64,000 nt of DNA from Solidesulfovibrio sp. GTDB taxonomy: Bacteria > Desulfobacterota > Desulfovibrionia > Desulfovibrionales > Desulfovibrionaceae. The stretch is taken from assembly GCF_029978005.1 (NCBI RefSeq), contig NZ_JARKOZ010000058.1, forward strand, positions 31,539-95,538, read 5' to 3'. Each line of letters starts with the position of its first letter. The stretch's first letter is position 1. The position numbers were made by a program, and so were the translations under genes. This document shows, piece after piece, positions 19,601 through 28,263 of this stretch. Below the pieces are notes generated by a model. The model was not told the origin of the DNA, made no database searches, and saw only the letters and a list, made by a program, of their open reading frames with translations.

Positions 19601-21490
19601 AGCCAGATAGAGCATGGCCTGGGTCTGGCCGGGATCGGCCGCCAGCGCCTTTTGCAGGAACGTCGCGGCCTCGTCGAGCTTGCCCGCGTTCCAGAGCGAC
19701 CGGCCCGCGCCAGCCCAGACCGGGGCCATGGCCTTGGCCGAAACGCCTGTGGCCCAGGCCGGGGGCGTGAGGACGAAATAGGCCGCCGCGAACTGGTAGT
19801 CCACGATGGTGCGGGCCAGGCGCAGGTAGACCTCGCCGGCCAGGGCCGGGGTCAGGACGGCCCGGGTCAGGCGGCCGTCGGCGTCGAAGCCGGCCACCGG
19901 GGCCTGGCCGAGGCCGCCGGCCGGCAGGGCGGCCAGGGCGCGCAGGCGGTTGAGCGCCGCCTGGGACTTGCCGTCTTGCAGTTCGGCCATGGCCAGGAGC
20001 AGGTCGGGATAGGGGCCGGCCGGCCCCTGGGCCAGCACCTTGCCCACCAGATCCCAGCGGTTGCCGGCGGCCAGGGACCAGGCGAGCCCGAGCGGCGTCA
20101 CCTCCGGGGCGTGGGCGCGCAGCAGCGCCATGGCCTCGGCCGCGCGGCCGGTCTCGACGAGCAGCGGCACGATGCGGGCCACCAGCGGATCGCTGGCGGC
20201 CAGGCCGTCGTCCAGGGACTGCTTCCAGAAGGACAGGGCCATGTCCTGCTTGCCGGCGGCCCACAGCCGCCAGCCGATGTCGCGCAGGATGGCCGGGCGC
20301 ACGTCCAGGCCTTCGATGAGCCCCTCGATCCGGCCGATGCAGCTCGCCGGGTCGCTTTTGGGGCCGATGCGGCCGACCCAGGCGTCGGCCAGTTCGATCA
20401 GTTGGTCGCGGAAGGGGCGGCGGTTCTGGATCTGGCGGAATTCCCCGGTCGCGGCGGTCAGGTCGCCCTTGCGCCAGGCATCCATGGCCAGGCCGAAGTG
20501 CAGGCCGTCCTGGTCCGGCGCGTCGCGCAGCTTCTCCTCGAAGGCCTCGGCGGCGGGCCCCTGGCCCGAGGCCCGCAGGGCGAAGAGGTACTGGCCCTGG
20601 TAGACCGGGCTTTTCGGATTGAACTGAAGGGTCTTTTCCAGGAACTGCGCCGCCCGGACGTAGTCCTTGGAGGCCAGGCGGGCGTCGGCGATCCAGCCGG
20701 CCCAGAGCCCCACGTCCGGGGCGTTGCGCCACTGCGTTTCCCAGAGGTCCGCGGCCGCGCCGGGCTGTCCCTGGTTGTAGCGCACCCAGCCGAGCTCGCC
20801 CGTGACGGCCACCGGGTCGTAGCCGTTGGCCAGGGCCTTGTCGAGGAGCGCCTGGGCCAGGTCCAGGCGCTTGTCGGCCAGGGCTTCCTTGCCGGCGAAA
20901 AATTGCAGGGCGGCCACGACGTCCTTTCGCGCTGGAATGTCCGGGGCGTCGGCCAGGGCGCGCAGGGAGCCGGGGTCGCCGGCGGCGTAGCCGGCGGCCA
21001 GGGCCTTGACGGCCTGGCCGTCCGGCCCGGCCGGCTTCCAGGCGGCCAGGAACCGGGTCAGGTCGGCCTTGGCCTTGGGCCGGGACAGGAGGTCGATGAC
21101 GAGCGCGCCGGCCATGCCCTCGCCAAGCCCCGCCACATACTGCGAAAGGCGCGGCTGCCCGCCCTCGCCCAGGCGCAGCAGGGCCGAGAGTTCGAGCACG
21201 TTGGTTTCCAGGTCCCCTGGCTCCACCCGGATGGCCACGGCCAGGGTCTCCAGCGCGCCGGCGTAGTCCTTGGCCGCGATCTGCAGGGAGGCCTTCTGTC
21301 GCCACAGGGGCGGATAGGCCGGGTCCTGGGCCAGGGCCTGGGCGACGAGTTCCATGGCCTGGGCCGTCTGGCCCCGGGCGGCGGCCTGCTGGGACTGGCG
21401 CAAAAGCGTCACCACCGAGGCGTCGGCGGCCGAGGCGGCGGTGGGCGCGGCCAGGACGAGCGCCATGAGCAGAAGCAGTGTCTTGGTCAT
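16625..21490 (-). CDS. Giant TPR protein with deacetylase-like insert and C-terminal outer-membrane beta-barrel (PgaA-like exopolysaccharide porin)
   Basis: Signal peptide, many TPR repeats, middle segment with PVFFYPGGDAP, C-terminal barrel-like region ending in aromatic F (GISYIF). Confidence 0.78.
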   Translation of the reverse strand: MTKTLLLLMALVLAAPTAASAADASVVTLLRQSQQAAARGQTAQAMELVAQALAQDPAYPPLWRQKASLQIAAKDYAGALETLAVAIRVEPGDLETNVLELSALLRLGEGGQPRLSQYVAGLGEGMAGALVIDLLSRPKAKADLTRFLAAWKPAGPDGQAVKALAAGYAAGDPGSLRALADAPDIPARKDVVAALQFFAGKEALADKRLDLAQALLDKALANGYDPVAVTGELGWVRYNQGQPGAAADLWETQWRNAPDVGLWAGWIADARLASKDYVRAAQFLEKTLQFNPKSPVYQGQYLFALRASGQGPAAEAFEEKLRDAPDQDGLHFGLAMDAWRKGDLTAATGEFRQIQNRRPFRDQLIELADAWVGRIGPKSDPASCIGRIEGLIEGLDVRPAILRDIGWRLWAAGKQDMALSFWKQSLDDGLAASDPLVARIVPLLVETGRAAEAMALLRAHAPEVTPLGLAWSLAAGNRWDLVGKVLAQGPAGPYPDLLLAMAELQDGKSQAALNRLRALAALPAGGLGQAPVAGFDADGRLTRAVLTPALAGEVYLRLARTIVDYQFAAAYFVLTPPAWATGVSAKAMAPVWAGAGRSLWNAGKLDEAATFLQKALAADPGQTQAMLYLALVKKRQGQDAEAGKLLDAAMAKAPPFDREYALGEFALLDGDKAAALSRFQAAVNLSPADATLRLRVVNLLVAADRFAEARRVDAWFEDKTAKGDKAVFSAAAAARLDLGDPKGAEALYRAMLAVNPDSLDYLSGLGLALNRQSRYAETVAALSAPYAASASPLLGGVVCEALLSLGQYQETIRQAEIGLARNPNDKELLRQAAEAAEFAKDPAHCEGYARRYLEQDPDSVTIQNMYGQTLLDQEKYEAAMAHYKGLLEKNPVYLPALRGIFNIHQYTGDAPKAYEAAQNLMTVAPDNATLRLHYAVAAAADHDYRPAFPTLEKIRDFGPGSPVLCLYYADVRDAEAAGKVRLSQLAEHLRAVAAAGGRFLDVAELAARPAGEEARKKRDVDLAPRVALLVDRTAGPVLDKIDALLAEVGGKALLVVGGESLADGTPYLPDLAQVRRLVGTGRWSLALTDHRPPTVTSADGRPTGLWTAGGAVAGDAADPGAAAARLTARLKALDPRSEILGSARPVFFYPGGDAPIEALGADAAGREGYAKAVAEAFPLAFELTPEGYWTPVSDPRRIAAKAVSPSLDAAGLGRYLKQANPMRQVSLELAKVYSWQEQLGQAENYFKEAADLKVNPADLTYHRAVNAYYMHDDPVAVARAEKAVEEAPDAPRTHVQLGRAELRTRPRVEASATTWWDSDNRQYGWFGLGGDVHLRDDLLVFARTGRIQWSLDSFQRRGKMLKAISNTLENGSLAASDVYDVLHSRRTRHLDGEDLTVGARWFFHPEFWLEAQGQLTNTDSGPSTWINGMATVHGPLAPKGLPVDGTWDLQAAHERIDTVEAISDQIMANRLSLFTHNRVFDYYDLFLNLHGISRTDGNNTSSVDGRLLARLFEFPLFSLGYAFQFANSDRNPPQYWAPLDLATHLAYGSFGYSPTRWFNINGSAGYGPSRDRNNDWRNIWRANAGMDITMRERLKLSVKYSYFSTPTYNLSEAWAGISYIF

Positions 21491-21494
21491 GGCG

Positions 21495-23462
21495 CTACCT
21501 TTTCACCTCGTAGGAAACGGCCGTTGCCTCGGGAGGAGCGGGGAGGCGGAAGAGCATGCGCGCGCGGTCGTAGCGGTTCCGAAGCGTCGCCATGTCCGGG
21601 GCGTCCTCGGCGGGCGCGACGTCGAAGAGCAGCCAGTCCGGCGTCAGGAGCGGCCCGGCGGCCAGGCGCGCCGCTTCGGCCTGAGACAGGCGCAGGACCA
21701 CGGCGAAGCCTTTGGCCCGGAGATTCTTGATGCACGGGGAAAGGGCGGCGAGGTCCGGAAAGTTGTCCAGGGACAGCACCAAGCCGCGCAGCAGCTTGGC
21801 GAAGACCATGGCCGCCGGAGCCTTTTCCACGAAGGCGACGGTTTCCATGACCTTGGCCGCGTCGGCCTCGGGCATGTCCAGGTAGACGCCGACGCCGGCC
21901 GCGGACACGGCCACCAGGGCGGCGGCGTCGCCCACCGGGTCGGAGGCGAGGTTCGTGGCCGGCAGGATCATGCCGGTCAGGGTCCGGGCCTCGTCCAGGG
22001 CGGCGTCGCGCACGGTCGGCAACTGGACCCAGCGCGGCGCAAAGGTGGTCAGCCGCAGGTCCGTGAAGCTGGTCGGCTGTTGCTCCTTGTCGGAAAGGGC
22101 CCCCAGGGCGAAGTAGCCCCGGCTGGTGTCGGCCGTCAGGGGAATGGGATAGGGGCAGGCGCTTTTGCCGTCCACGGAAAGGAGCAGCCGGTTGGCCTTG
22201 ACGCAGCCGTCCAGGCTTACGGGGCCGTCGTGCTCCAGGGGCAGGACGTACTGGAGGATGGTGTTGAGGGAGGAACCGTTTTTTTCCTGCACCACCACCC
22301 GGTCCTGGGTGATCTGCAGGCGCACGAAAGAGCCCGGCCCGCGGTAGCGCAGGTAGACGAGGCTCGCGCCGCCCGGTTGGGGATCGACCTTGACCTGGCA
22401 CAGGAAGTCCTCGAACCCCTCGGAGCCCCGCAGCCGGGCGAAAGGGTCCACGCCGGCCGGCGCGGTCAGGGTCAGGCGCTGGCCGTCGGCCGCGACGTCT
22501 CCGGCCGCGACCTGCCACAGGCCCTGGCGCACGGAATCGGAGAAGTCCAGGTAGCGCGACCGGGGCAGGCGGGAGTCGATCTCCAGGAGCAGCCGTTCGG
22601 CGGTCCAGTCCGGGGCCACGGCCAGGCGGGTCAGGGCGTGGGGATCGTTCTCCCGGGAATTGTAGGCCTCGCCCACCCGGGTGAAGGCCACGGGAAAGGT
22701 GGCCTTGAGGTCCTTCTCGAGAGGATCGGCCAGGGCGGCGGGCAGGCTTACGCCGAGGGTGTTGGCCGGCACGAAGACGTAGCCCAGGGGCGGGACGCCG
22801 GCGGCCTCGTCGATGGACCGGTAGGCCAGGCGGAAGTCCTCGGCCGCCCGGGCTTCGAACTCCTGCTGGGTTTCGACGGACTTGCCGTCGGGGCCGGTCT
22901 GGAGCGCGGCCAGGTAATGAAAGGCGGCGGTTTTCCCGGCGGCGGCGGGATCCTCGGCATGGTAGCCCATGGAATCGACGTCCCAGAAGGGGCTGCGCGC
23001 GATCTTGCCCAGCTCGTCGGCGCGCACGAAAAACCGGTTCCAGCCCGTGAGGTGGCCGCCGAAAAGGTACAGGGAGGCGTGAAAGCCCGTTTCCTGGAGC
23101 ACGGGCTGGCTGAAGAGCACGCTGTCCTTGCGCCCGCCTTCGAACATCACATACAGGGCCTTTTCGGGCAGGGGCTTGTCGGCATTGTAGAAATCCCGCA
23201 AGTCGGCCGTGGCCACGGTGCGAAAGCCGGCCTTGGCCAGGGCCGTCAGGTGCTCGCGCAGCCGGGCCTTGGTCACCAGGGCGTTTTCGCGCTCCTCCAT
23301 GGTCAGGCCGCCGTAGGAAATGGCCACGAACCCGTCGCGCTGGCTCCAGGCGGCCCGGTCCTCGGCCGGAGGAGCGCCGCGCCGGAAGGTCGTCTGGTAG
23401 ACGGCCAAGGCGACGACGCCCAGGATGGCGTACTGGAAGGCGTAGCGCAGGAACTTTCTCAT
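21495..23462 (-). CDS. PgaB-like periplasmic/membrane-anchored polysaccharide deacetylase-fold protein, probably degenerate
   Basis: N-terminal TM; FVAISYGGLTMEE, YVMFEGGRKDSVLFSQPVLQETGFHASLYLFGG aligns to NodB fold with DDG replaced by EGG. Confidence 0.65.
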   Translation of the reverse strand: MRKFLRYAFQYAILGVVALAVYQTTFRRGAPPAEDRAAWSQRDGFVAISYGGLTMEERENALVTKARLREHLTALAKAGFRTVATADLRDFYNADKPLPEKALYVMFEGGRKDSVLFSQPVLQETGFHASLYLFGGHLTGWNRFFVRADELGKIARSPFWDVDSMGYHAEDPAAAGKTAAFHYLAALQTGPDGKSVETQQEFEARAAEDFRLAYRSIDEAAGVPPLGYVFVPANTLGVSLPAALADPLEKDLKATFPVAFTRVGEAYNSRENDPHALTRLAVAPDWTAERLLLEIDSRLPRSRYLDFSDSVRQGLWQVAAGDVAADGQRLTLTAPAGVDPFARLRGSEGFEDFLCQVKVDPQPGGASLVYLRYRGPGSFVRLQITQDRVVVQEKNGSSLNTILQYVLPLEHDGPVSLDGCVKANRLLLSVDGKSACPYPIPLTADTSRGYFALGALSDKEQQPTSFTDLRLTTFAPRWVQLPTVRDAALDEARTLTGMILPATNLASDPVGDAAALVAVSAAGVGVYLDMPEADAAKVMETVAFVEKAPAAMVFAKLLRGLVLSLDNFPDLAALSPCIKNLRAKGFAVVLRLSQAEAARLAAGPLLTPDWLLFDVAPAEDAPDMATLRNRYDRARMLFRLPAPPEATAVSYEVKR

Positions 23463-25174
23463 GATTGGTCCCCGGTGGTCTGGGTGGCCGCCCGGGGCTG
23501 GGGAGCGTCCTTGGCCGGGACCTTGGCGTCATGGCTCGAGGGCCGCGTACCCCACTCCGACTTCCAGAAGGTGAGCACGGCCCACACGATCTGCCACAGC
23601 AGCACGAAAAGGTAGAAGAAGCAGAACGGCACGCCGTAGAACCACAGGTTGGAGCGCTTGATGAAGAGATAGGACGTGCACATGAGCATGCTCATGACGA
23701 ACACGCCCGCGATGTACATGACGGGCCACACGCCGTAGACCAGGGGCATGAACACGAAGGCCCGCAGCACGATGACCGGTCCCAGAAGCGGCAGGATGAA
23801 GCCCAGGTAGAAGGAGATGGCCATGAAGGGCTCCTTCTTCCACATGAAGGCGCAGGCCCGCAGGGTCTCGCGCAGCCAGGAACGCTTCCAGCGCATCTGC
23901 TGGCTGTAGAACTTCCGGTAGGACGAGGGCACGATGGTGTGGGTCACGGCCGTGTGCTGGTACACGGCGTCGTGGCTGCCGAGCACGTAGTTGGTCAGGC
24001 TCCTGTCGTCGCCGAAGGTGGCCGGTCGGCCGAGGTAGGTCTGGTGCTCCCAGGCGTCGAGGCAGCGCATGAGCACGTCCCGGCGGTAGGCGGCCAGGGG
24101 GCCGGACAGGCAGGTCACGGCGTCGAAGACGCTCTCGGCCGCCTTGAAGATGCGAAAGCCCACATAGTAGCGCACGGCCTGCATGCGCGTGAGCGCATTG
24201 GTCCACTTGTTCTCCACCTCGCAACGTCCGGTGGATGCGCCGATGCGCGGATTTTTCAGCGGCTGCACCACCTGGAGGATGGAGATCGGCTGCAGGAAGC
24301 TGTCGGAATCCACGAACACGAGCACGTCGCCCTTGGCCAGGCGCGCGCCGGCGGCCATGGCGTGGCGCTTGCCCCGGTTGCGGGGAAACGCGTGGATGAC
24401 GAGCCGCTCGCCCACCTCGTCGTAGATCTTGGCCTTGACCGCCTCGAGGGCGGTCAAGGACCCGTCGGTGCTGCCGTCGTCCACCACGATCACTTCCAGG
24501 AGCTCCTCGGGATAGTGCTGGTTGAGGCAGCCGCGTACGGTGCGCTCGATCCATTCCTCCTCGTTGAAGCAGGGAATGACGACGCTCACGCTGGGGGTGA
24601 AGTCGGGATCCACGGGGAAGGGGCGGTACAGGGCGGCGAAGAAGAAGCGCGACAAGAGGTAGAACAGGGCGCACAGGCCGTAGAGGAAGACCGGCACGTC
24701 GAACCAGAAGTAGAAGACGCTCTCCTTCTTGAGGAACCACACGCCGATCAGGGTCAGCATGACGCCGAGCAGCGCCGTAGCCTCGAAATAGCGCCAGCGG
24801 CTGCGGCGCAGGCATTCGGTGATGGTCTTGTCGAACCGAAAGGCGGCGTTTCCGCTGGAGACGTCCAGGCGCACCACGGTGGCCGGCAGCTTGAGGTAGG
24901 ATTCGTAGCCCTCGGGCAGGGTGCCGGCGCTCAGGAAGAAGCGCAGCATGGCCTTCTGGCCCACGCGAAGCTTCTTGTCGGGCGTAAGCAGCATGCCGCC
25001 CTGGGAAAGGTTGACGACGTTTCCCGAGCAATAGCGGTACTTGCCGTCCTCGGAATAGACGTCGGCCTTGCCCTCGGAGAAATAGCGCGTGTCGTGGGCG
25101 CGTCGCGTGGTCCCCTTGGAGGGGATGTCCGGCAAAAAGCGGCGGTCGGGCTTCTCGCGGGGGAAGACTTCCAT
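23459..25174 (-). CDS. PilZ domain-GT2 glycosyltransferase (exopolysaccharide synthase)
   Basis: N-terminal PilZ (RRAHDTR..., NLSQGGM); GT2 motifs VIPCFNEEEWIE, DDGSTD, VDSDS, GDDRSLTNYV, QQMRWKRS; multiple TM. Confidence 0.85.
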   Translation of the reverse strand: MEVFPREKPDRRFLPDIPSKGTTRRAHDTRYFSEGKADVYSEDGKYRYCSGNVVNLSQGGMLLTPDKKLRVGQKAMLRFFLSAGTLPEGYESYLKLPATVVRLDVSSGNAAFRFDKTITECLRRSRWRYFEATALLGVMLTLIGVWFLKKESVFYFWFDVPVFLYGLCALFYLLSRFFFAALYRPFPVDPDFTPSVSVVIPCFNEEEWIERTVRGCLNQHYPEELLEVIVVDDGSTDGSLTALEAVKAKIYDEVGERLVIHAFPRNRGKRHAMAAGARLAKGDVLVFVDSDSFLQPISILQVVQPLKNPRIGASTGRCEVENKWTNALTRMQAVRYYVGFRIFKAAESVFDAVTCLSGPLAAYRRDVLMRCLDAWEHQTYLGRPATFGDDRSLTNYVLGSHDAVYQHTAVTHTIVPSSYRKFYSQQMRWKRSWLRETLRACAFMWKKEPFMAISFYLGFILPLLGPVIVLRAFVFMPLVYGVWPVMYIAGVFVMSMLMCTSYLFIKRSNLWFYGVPFCFFYLFVLLWQIVWAVLTFWKSEWGTRPSSHDAKVPAKDAPQPRAATQTTGDQS

Positions 25175-25384
25175 ATCCTCGTGCTCCCAGGTTGCTTGGC
25201 AGCCGGAGCGGGCCTGACACTTCCGCCCGGAATAATTTCCGACCGATTCGTTTTATATTGTTAGAATCTGCGTTTTCATTGGCCGCCTCCGCTGCGCCGC
25301 TCTTGACGAGGGGATGTTGCGGTGGTGGTATATTCAAATAAATATTTAATTTTTTCAATATGTTATCGATACAGGCCGGGCAGG

Positions 25385-26390
25385 TCACCCGGTGGGTCCC
25401 CCGGGCCTGCGCCGGGCAGCGAAAAGAAAGCAAGAGGGGTGCCAGGACGGCGAGAGCGGCGACGCCCGAGGAGAGGCCGGCATTTCCGCACGAGCGGCCG
25501 CTCCCGCGGCGGCCGGCCGGGTGAGCCCGGGCGAGCCGGGAGTCAGGGGGCTGACCTCGGTCACGTTGGCGCTGTATTTCGCGCCGGTGAGGTCCACGGG
25601 GCTTCGCGGCTGGGTCAGGCAATGGCTCAGGGTCACGCTGGCGGCGGCCGTCTCGCTCCAGACGAGGTAGTCCGCGGCGTAGCCGTTGGCCATGAGCAGG
25701 CAGTTCGTGAGCTGCACGCCGCCGGGGATGGCGGCGCCCGAGGAGCTGTAGAGCACGTCGCCGGAAAAGCCGGCCGGCAGGCAGTTGTTGAACTGCACCC
25801 GGGAGGCCGTGTGGGGCCGGACGTAGCCGAACTGCATGTCCGCGAACAGGCAGTAGTCGAACGTCACGGGCGAGGAACCGGCGTCTAGGGTGACGATCTG
25901 GCCGTCATCGGTGCCCCGGCGCGCGCCGGCGATGGTGCAGCGCGAAAAGCCCGCCCCGCCCGAGCCCACGGACAGCGGCTGCATGCCCGGGCCGAAGGTG
26001 CACTGTTCGAAAGTCGGCCCGCCGCCGCTGATCCTGACGTTGACGGTATGGGCGTCGGTGTTGGCCGGGCCGTCGAAGACGATGCACCGCCAGGTCGTGT
26101 GCGCGCCGACGAAAGCACGGGCTGCCCTTCCACGCCGCGGATGGTCACCAGGCCGTTTTTGCCGCTCGCGGCGCTGCCCGTGACGGTGACGCCGCGGTGT
26201 AGGCCTCGAGGATTTCCCCGGTGTAGGCCCCGCCGGCCACTTCCTCCGTGTCGCCCGAGCCGGCGGCGTCCACGTAGATCGTGGCCGCCAAGAGTGGGCC
26301 GGGAAGACAGGACAAAAGCGTCAGAGCAGGGAAAAGGAGGGAGCAGAGCCAACGGATGGGGCCGCGCGGGAGCAAGGGACGTGAACGCAT
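25385..26390 (-). pseudogene. Secreted right-handed beta-helix repeat protein, frameshifted
   Basis: Signal peptide ORF 26145-26390, middle segment in another frame, and C-terminal beta-helix ORF from frame of 25385-25984; at least two frame changes. Confidence 0.6.
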
Positions 26391-26548
26391 GTCGGATATC
26401 CTGATAATGGGTATCCGTAACCGGGGGAAGATGTCGAGGCAAGCGTGCAGGGCGCGAACGGACGGTGCGGAAAGGGGAAGGCATTGTCGCGCCCCACCGG
26501 GGGTCCCCTCCCGTCGGGCGCGGCGAGGAGGGAAACTGTTTTATTTCG

Positions 26549-26650
26549 TTAGTCGGCTTGTTTGGTTTTGATAACCGCGTCGGCCAGACAGGAGAGGGCG
26601 TAGCAGGATGCAACCACCATGAATACAATGACTATTTTTTCGAAGAACAT
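26549..26650 (-). CDS. 33-aa small single-TM protein
   Basis: MFFEKIVIVFMVVASCYALSCLADAVIKTKQAD with SD GGAGG 8 nt upstream of ATG. Confidence 0.5.
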   Translation of the reverse strand: MFFEKIVIVFMVVASCYALSCLADAVIKTKQAD

Positions 26651-26697
26651 AGGGATAACCTCCGCTTGCCCCATGTTCTTGCATCCCGCGTGCCAGC

Positions 26698-27951
26698 CTA
26701 TTCCCGCCGGCGCGGCAGGGGCAGCACGAGGTTGAGGAGCACCCCGGCCACGCCGGCCAGCCCGATGCCCTCCAGGCGCAGTCCGCCCAGGGAGAAGGTC
26801 ATGCGCCCCATGCCGAGCACGATGATGAGCGCCACGATGACCATGTTGCGCGGCTCCATGAGGTCCGCGCCCTCCCGCACCAGGGAGTTGAGGCCGACCA
26901 CCATGATGGCTCCGAATAAAAGCAGCATGATGCCGCCCATGACCGGGGTGGGGATGCTCTGGAGCAGCGCCCCGAGCTTGCCGACGAAGGCCAGGCACAA
27001 GGCGGTCAGCGCCGCCCAGGTCATGAGCGCCGGATTGTAGATCTTGGTCAGCGCCACCGCGCCCGTGACCTCGGCGTAGGTGGTCAGCGGCGGTCCGCCC
27101 AGGCAGCCGGCCAGGGCCGTGGCCACGCCGTCGCCGAGAAGCGACCGGTCCACGCCCGGGTCTTGCAGGTAGTCGCGGCCCGTCACCTGGCCGACGGCCA
27201 GGATGCCGCCGAAATGCTCGATGATGGGCGCGATGGCCACGGGCACGATGACCACCATGGCGTCCAGGGAAAACGACGGCGCGACGAAGTGGGGCACGGC
27301 GAACCAGGGCGCGGCGGCCACGGCGGAGAAATCCACCATGCCCAGGCACAGGGACAGCACGTAGCCCGCGCCGATGCCGCTCAATATGGGCAAAAGGCGC
27401 AGCATCCCCCGGGCGTAGATGGCCACGGTCACGGTCACGGCCAGGGAGAAGAAGGACACGAGCATGGCCGTTTGTTCGGGAAAAAGCACGGCCGCGCCGT
27501 CGCCGGTCTTGCCCATGGCCATGGCCACGCCGACAGGAGCCAGGATGAGGCCGATGACCATGATGACCGGCCCGGTGACGATGGTGGGCAAAAGCCGTTG
27601 GAGAAAGCCCACGCCGCGCGCCCGGATGACGCCGGCGGCGACGGCGTAGACCACGCCCACGGCGGCCAGGGCCCCGGTGGTGGCGGCGACGCCGTAGGTT
27701 TTGACGCTAAACATGATGGGCGCGATGAAGGCGAAGGAGGAGCCGAGGAAGATCGGGATGCGCCCCTTGGTCAGCAGCTGGTAGAGCAGGGTGCCGCAGC
27801 CGGCGCAGAAAAGGGCCACATTGGGATTGAGGCCGGTCAGGAGCGGCACCAGCACCAGCGCGCCGAAGGCCACGAAAAGCATCTGCGCGCCCACGGGAAT
27901 GTCCCGCGCCCGCAACTGGTAGTCGCTTCCCTCCCGGGGTGTCGTCGCCAT
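26698..27951 (-). CDS. uraA: Uracil/xanthine permease (NCS2 family, UraA-like)
   Basis: NCS2 motifs (LFCAGCGTLLYQLLTKGRIPIFLGSSFAFIAPI, GGPPLTTYAEVTGAVALTK). Confidence 0.9.
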   Translation of the reverse strand: MATTPREGSDYQLRARDIPVGAQMLFVAFGALVLVPLLTGLNPNVALFCAGCGTLLYQLLTKGRIPIFLGSSFAFIAPIMFSVKTYGVAATTGALAAVGVVYAVAAGVIRARGVGFLQRLLPTIVTGPVIMVIGLILAPVGVAMAMGKTGDGAAVLFPEQTAMLVSFFSLAVTVTVAIYARGMLRLLPILSGIGAGYVLSLCLGMVDFSAVAAAPWFAVPHFVAPSFSLDAMVVIVPVAIAPIIEHFGGILAVGQVTGRDYLQDPGVDRSLLGDGVATALAGCLGGPPLTTYAEVTGAVALTKIYNPALMTWAALTALCLAFVGKLGALLQSIPTPVMGGIMLLLFGAIMVVGLNSLVREGADLMEPRNMVIVALIIVLGMGRMTFSLGGLRLEGIGLAGVAGVLLNLVLPLPRRRE

Positions 27952-28263
27952 GGAACCCTCCTTTGGCGGGCCGTGACGCGGCCCCGCCGCAAGGCTCCTA
28001 CAGCAAGAACCGGCAGCCGGCCAGAGCCGCGGCGCGAGGCCGCGCCGGGGGCTGGTCCGGCGGCGCAGGGCCGCGAAAGCCCCCGGCCGTCGCGGCGGCC
28101 GCAGGAGGCGAAGGCGCGCGGCCGCACGGACAAGCCCCGGGGGGCGACGCCTAGCGAAGCCCGGACCGGGGCCCGGGGGCTTCAGGCAGCAAAAAATCGC
28201 GAATTTCCGTCTGATTGACCGAAAACGCCATATTTCAAGAAATGCTTCCCACGCGGCTCCGCT

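Noticed and set aside
27951-28263. Intergenic region between uraA and the kinase-like gene considered for a riboswitch
   Set aside because: No recognisable riboswitch core or terminator/antiterminator pairing seen by eye; the uraA leader would need covariance-model search.
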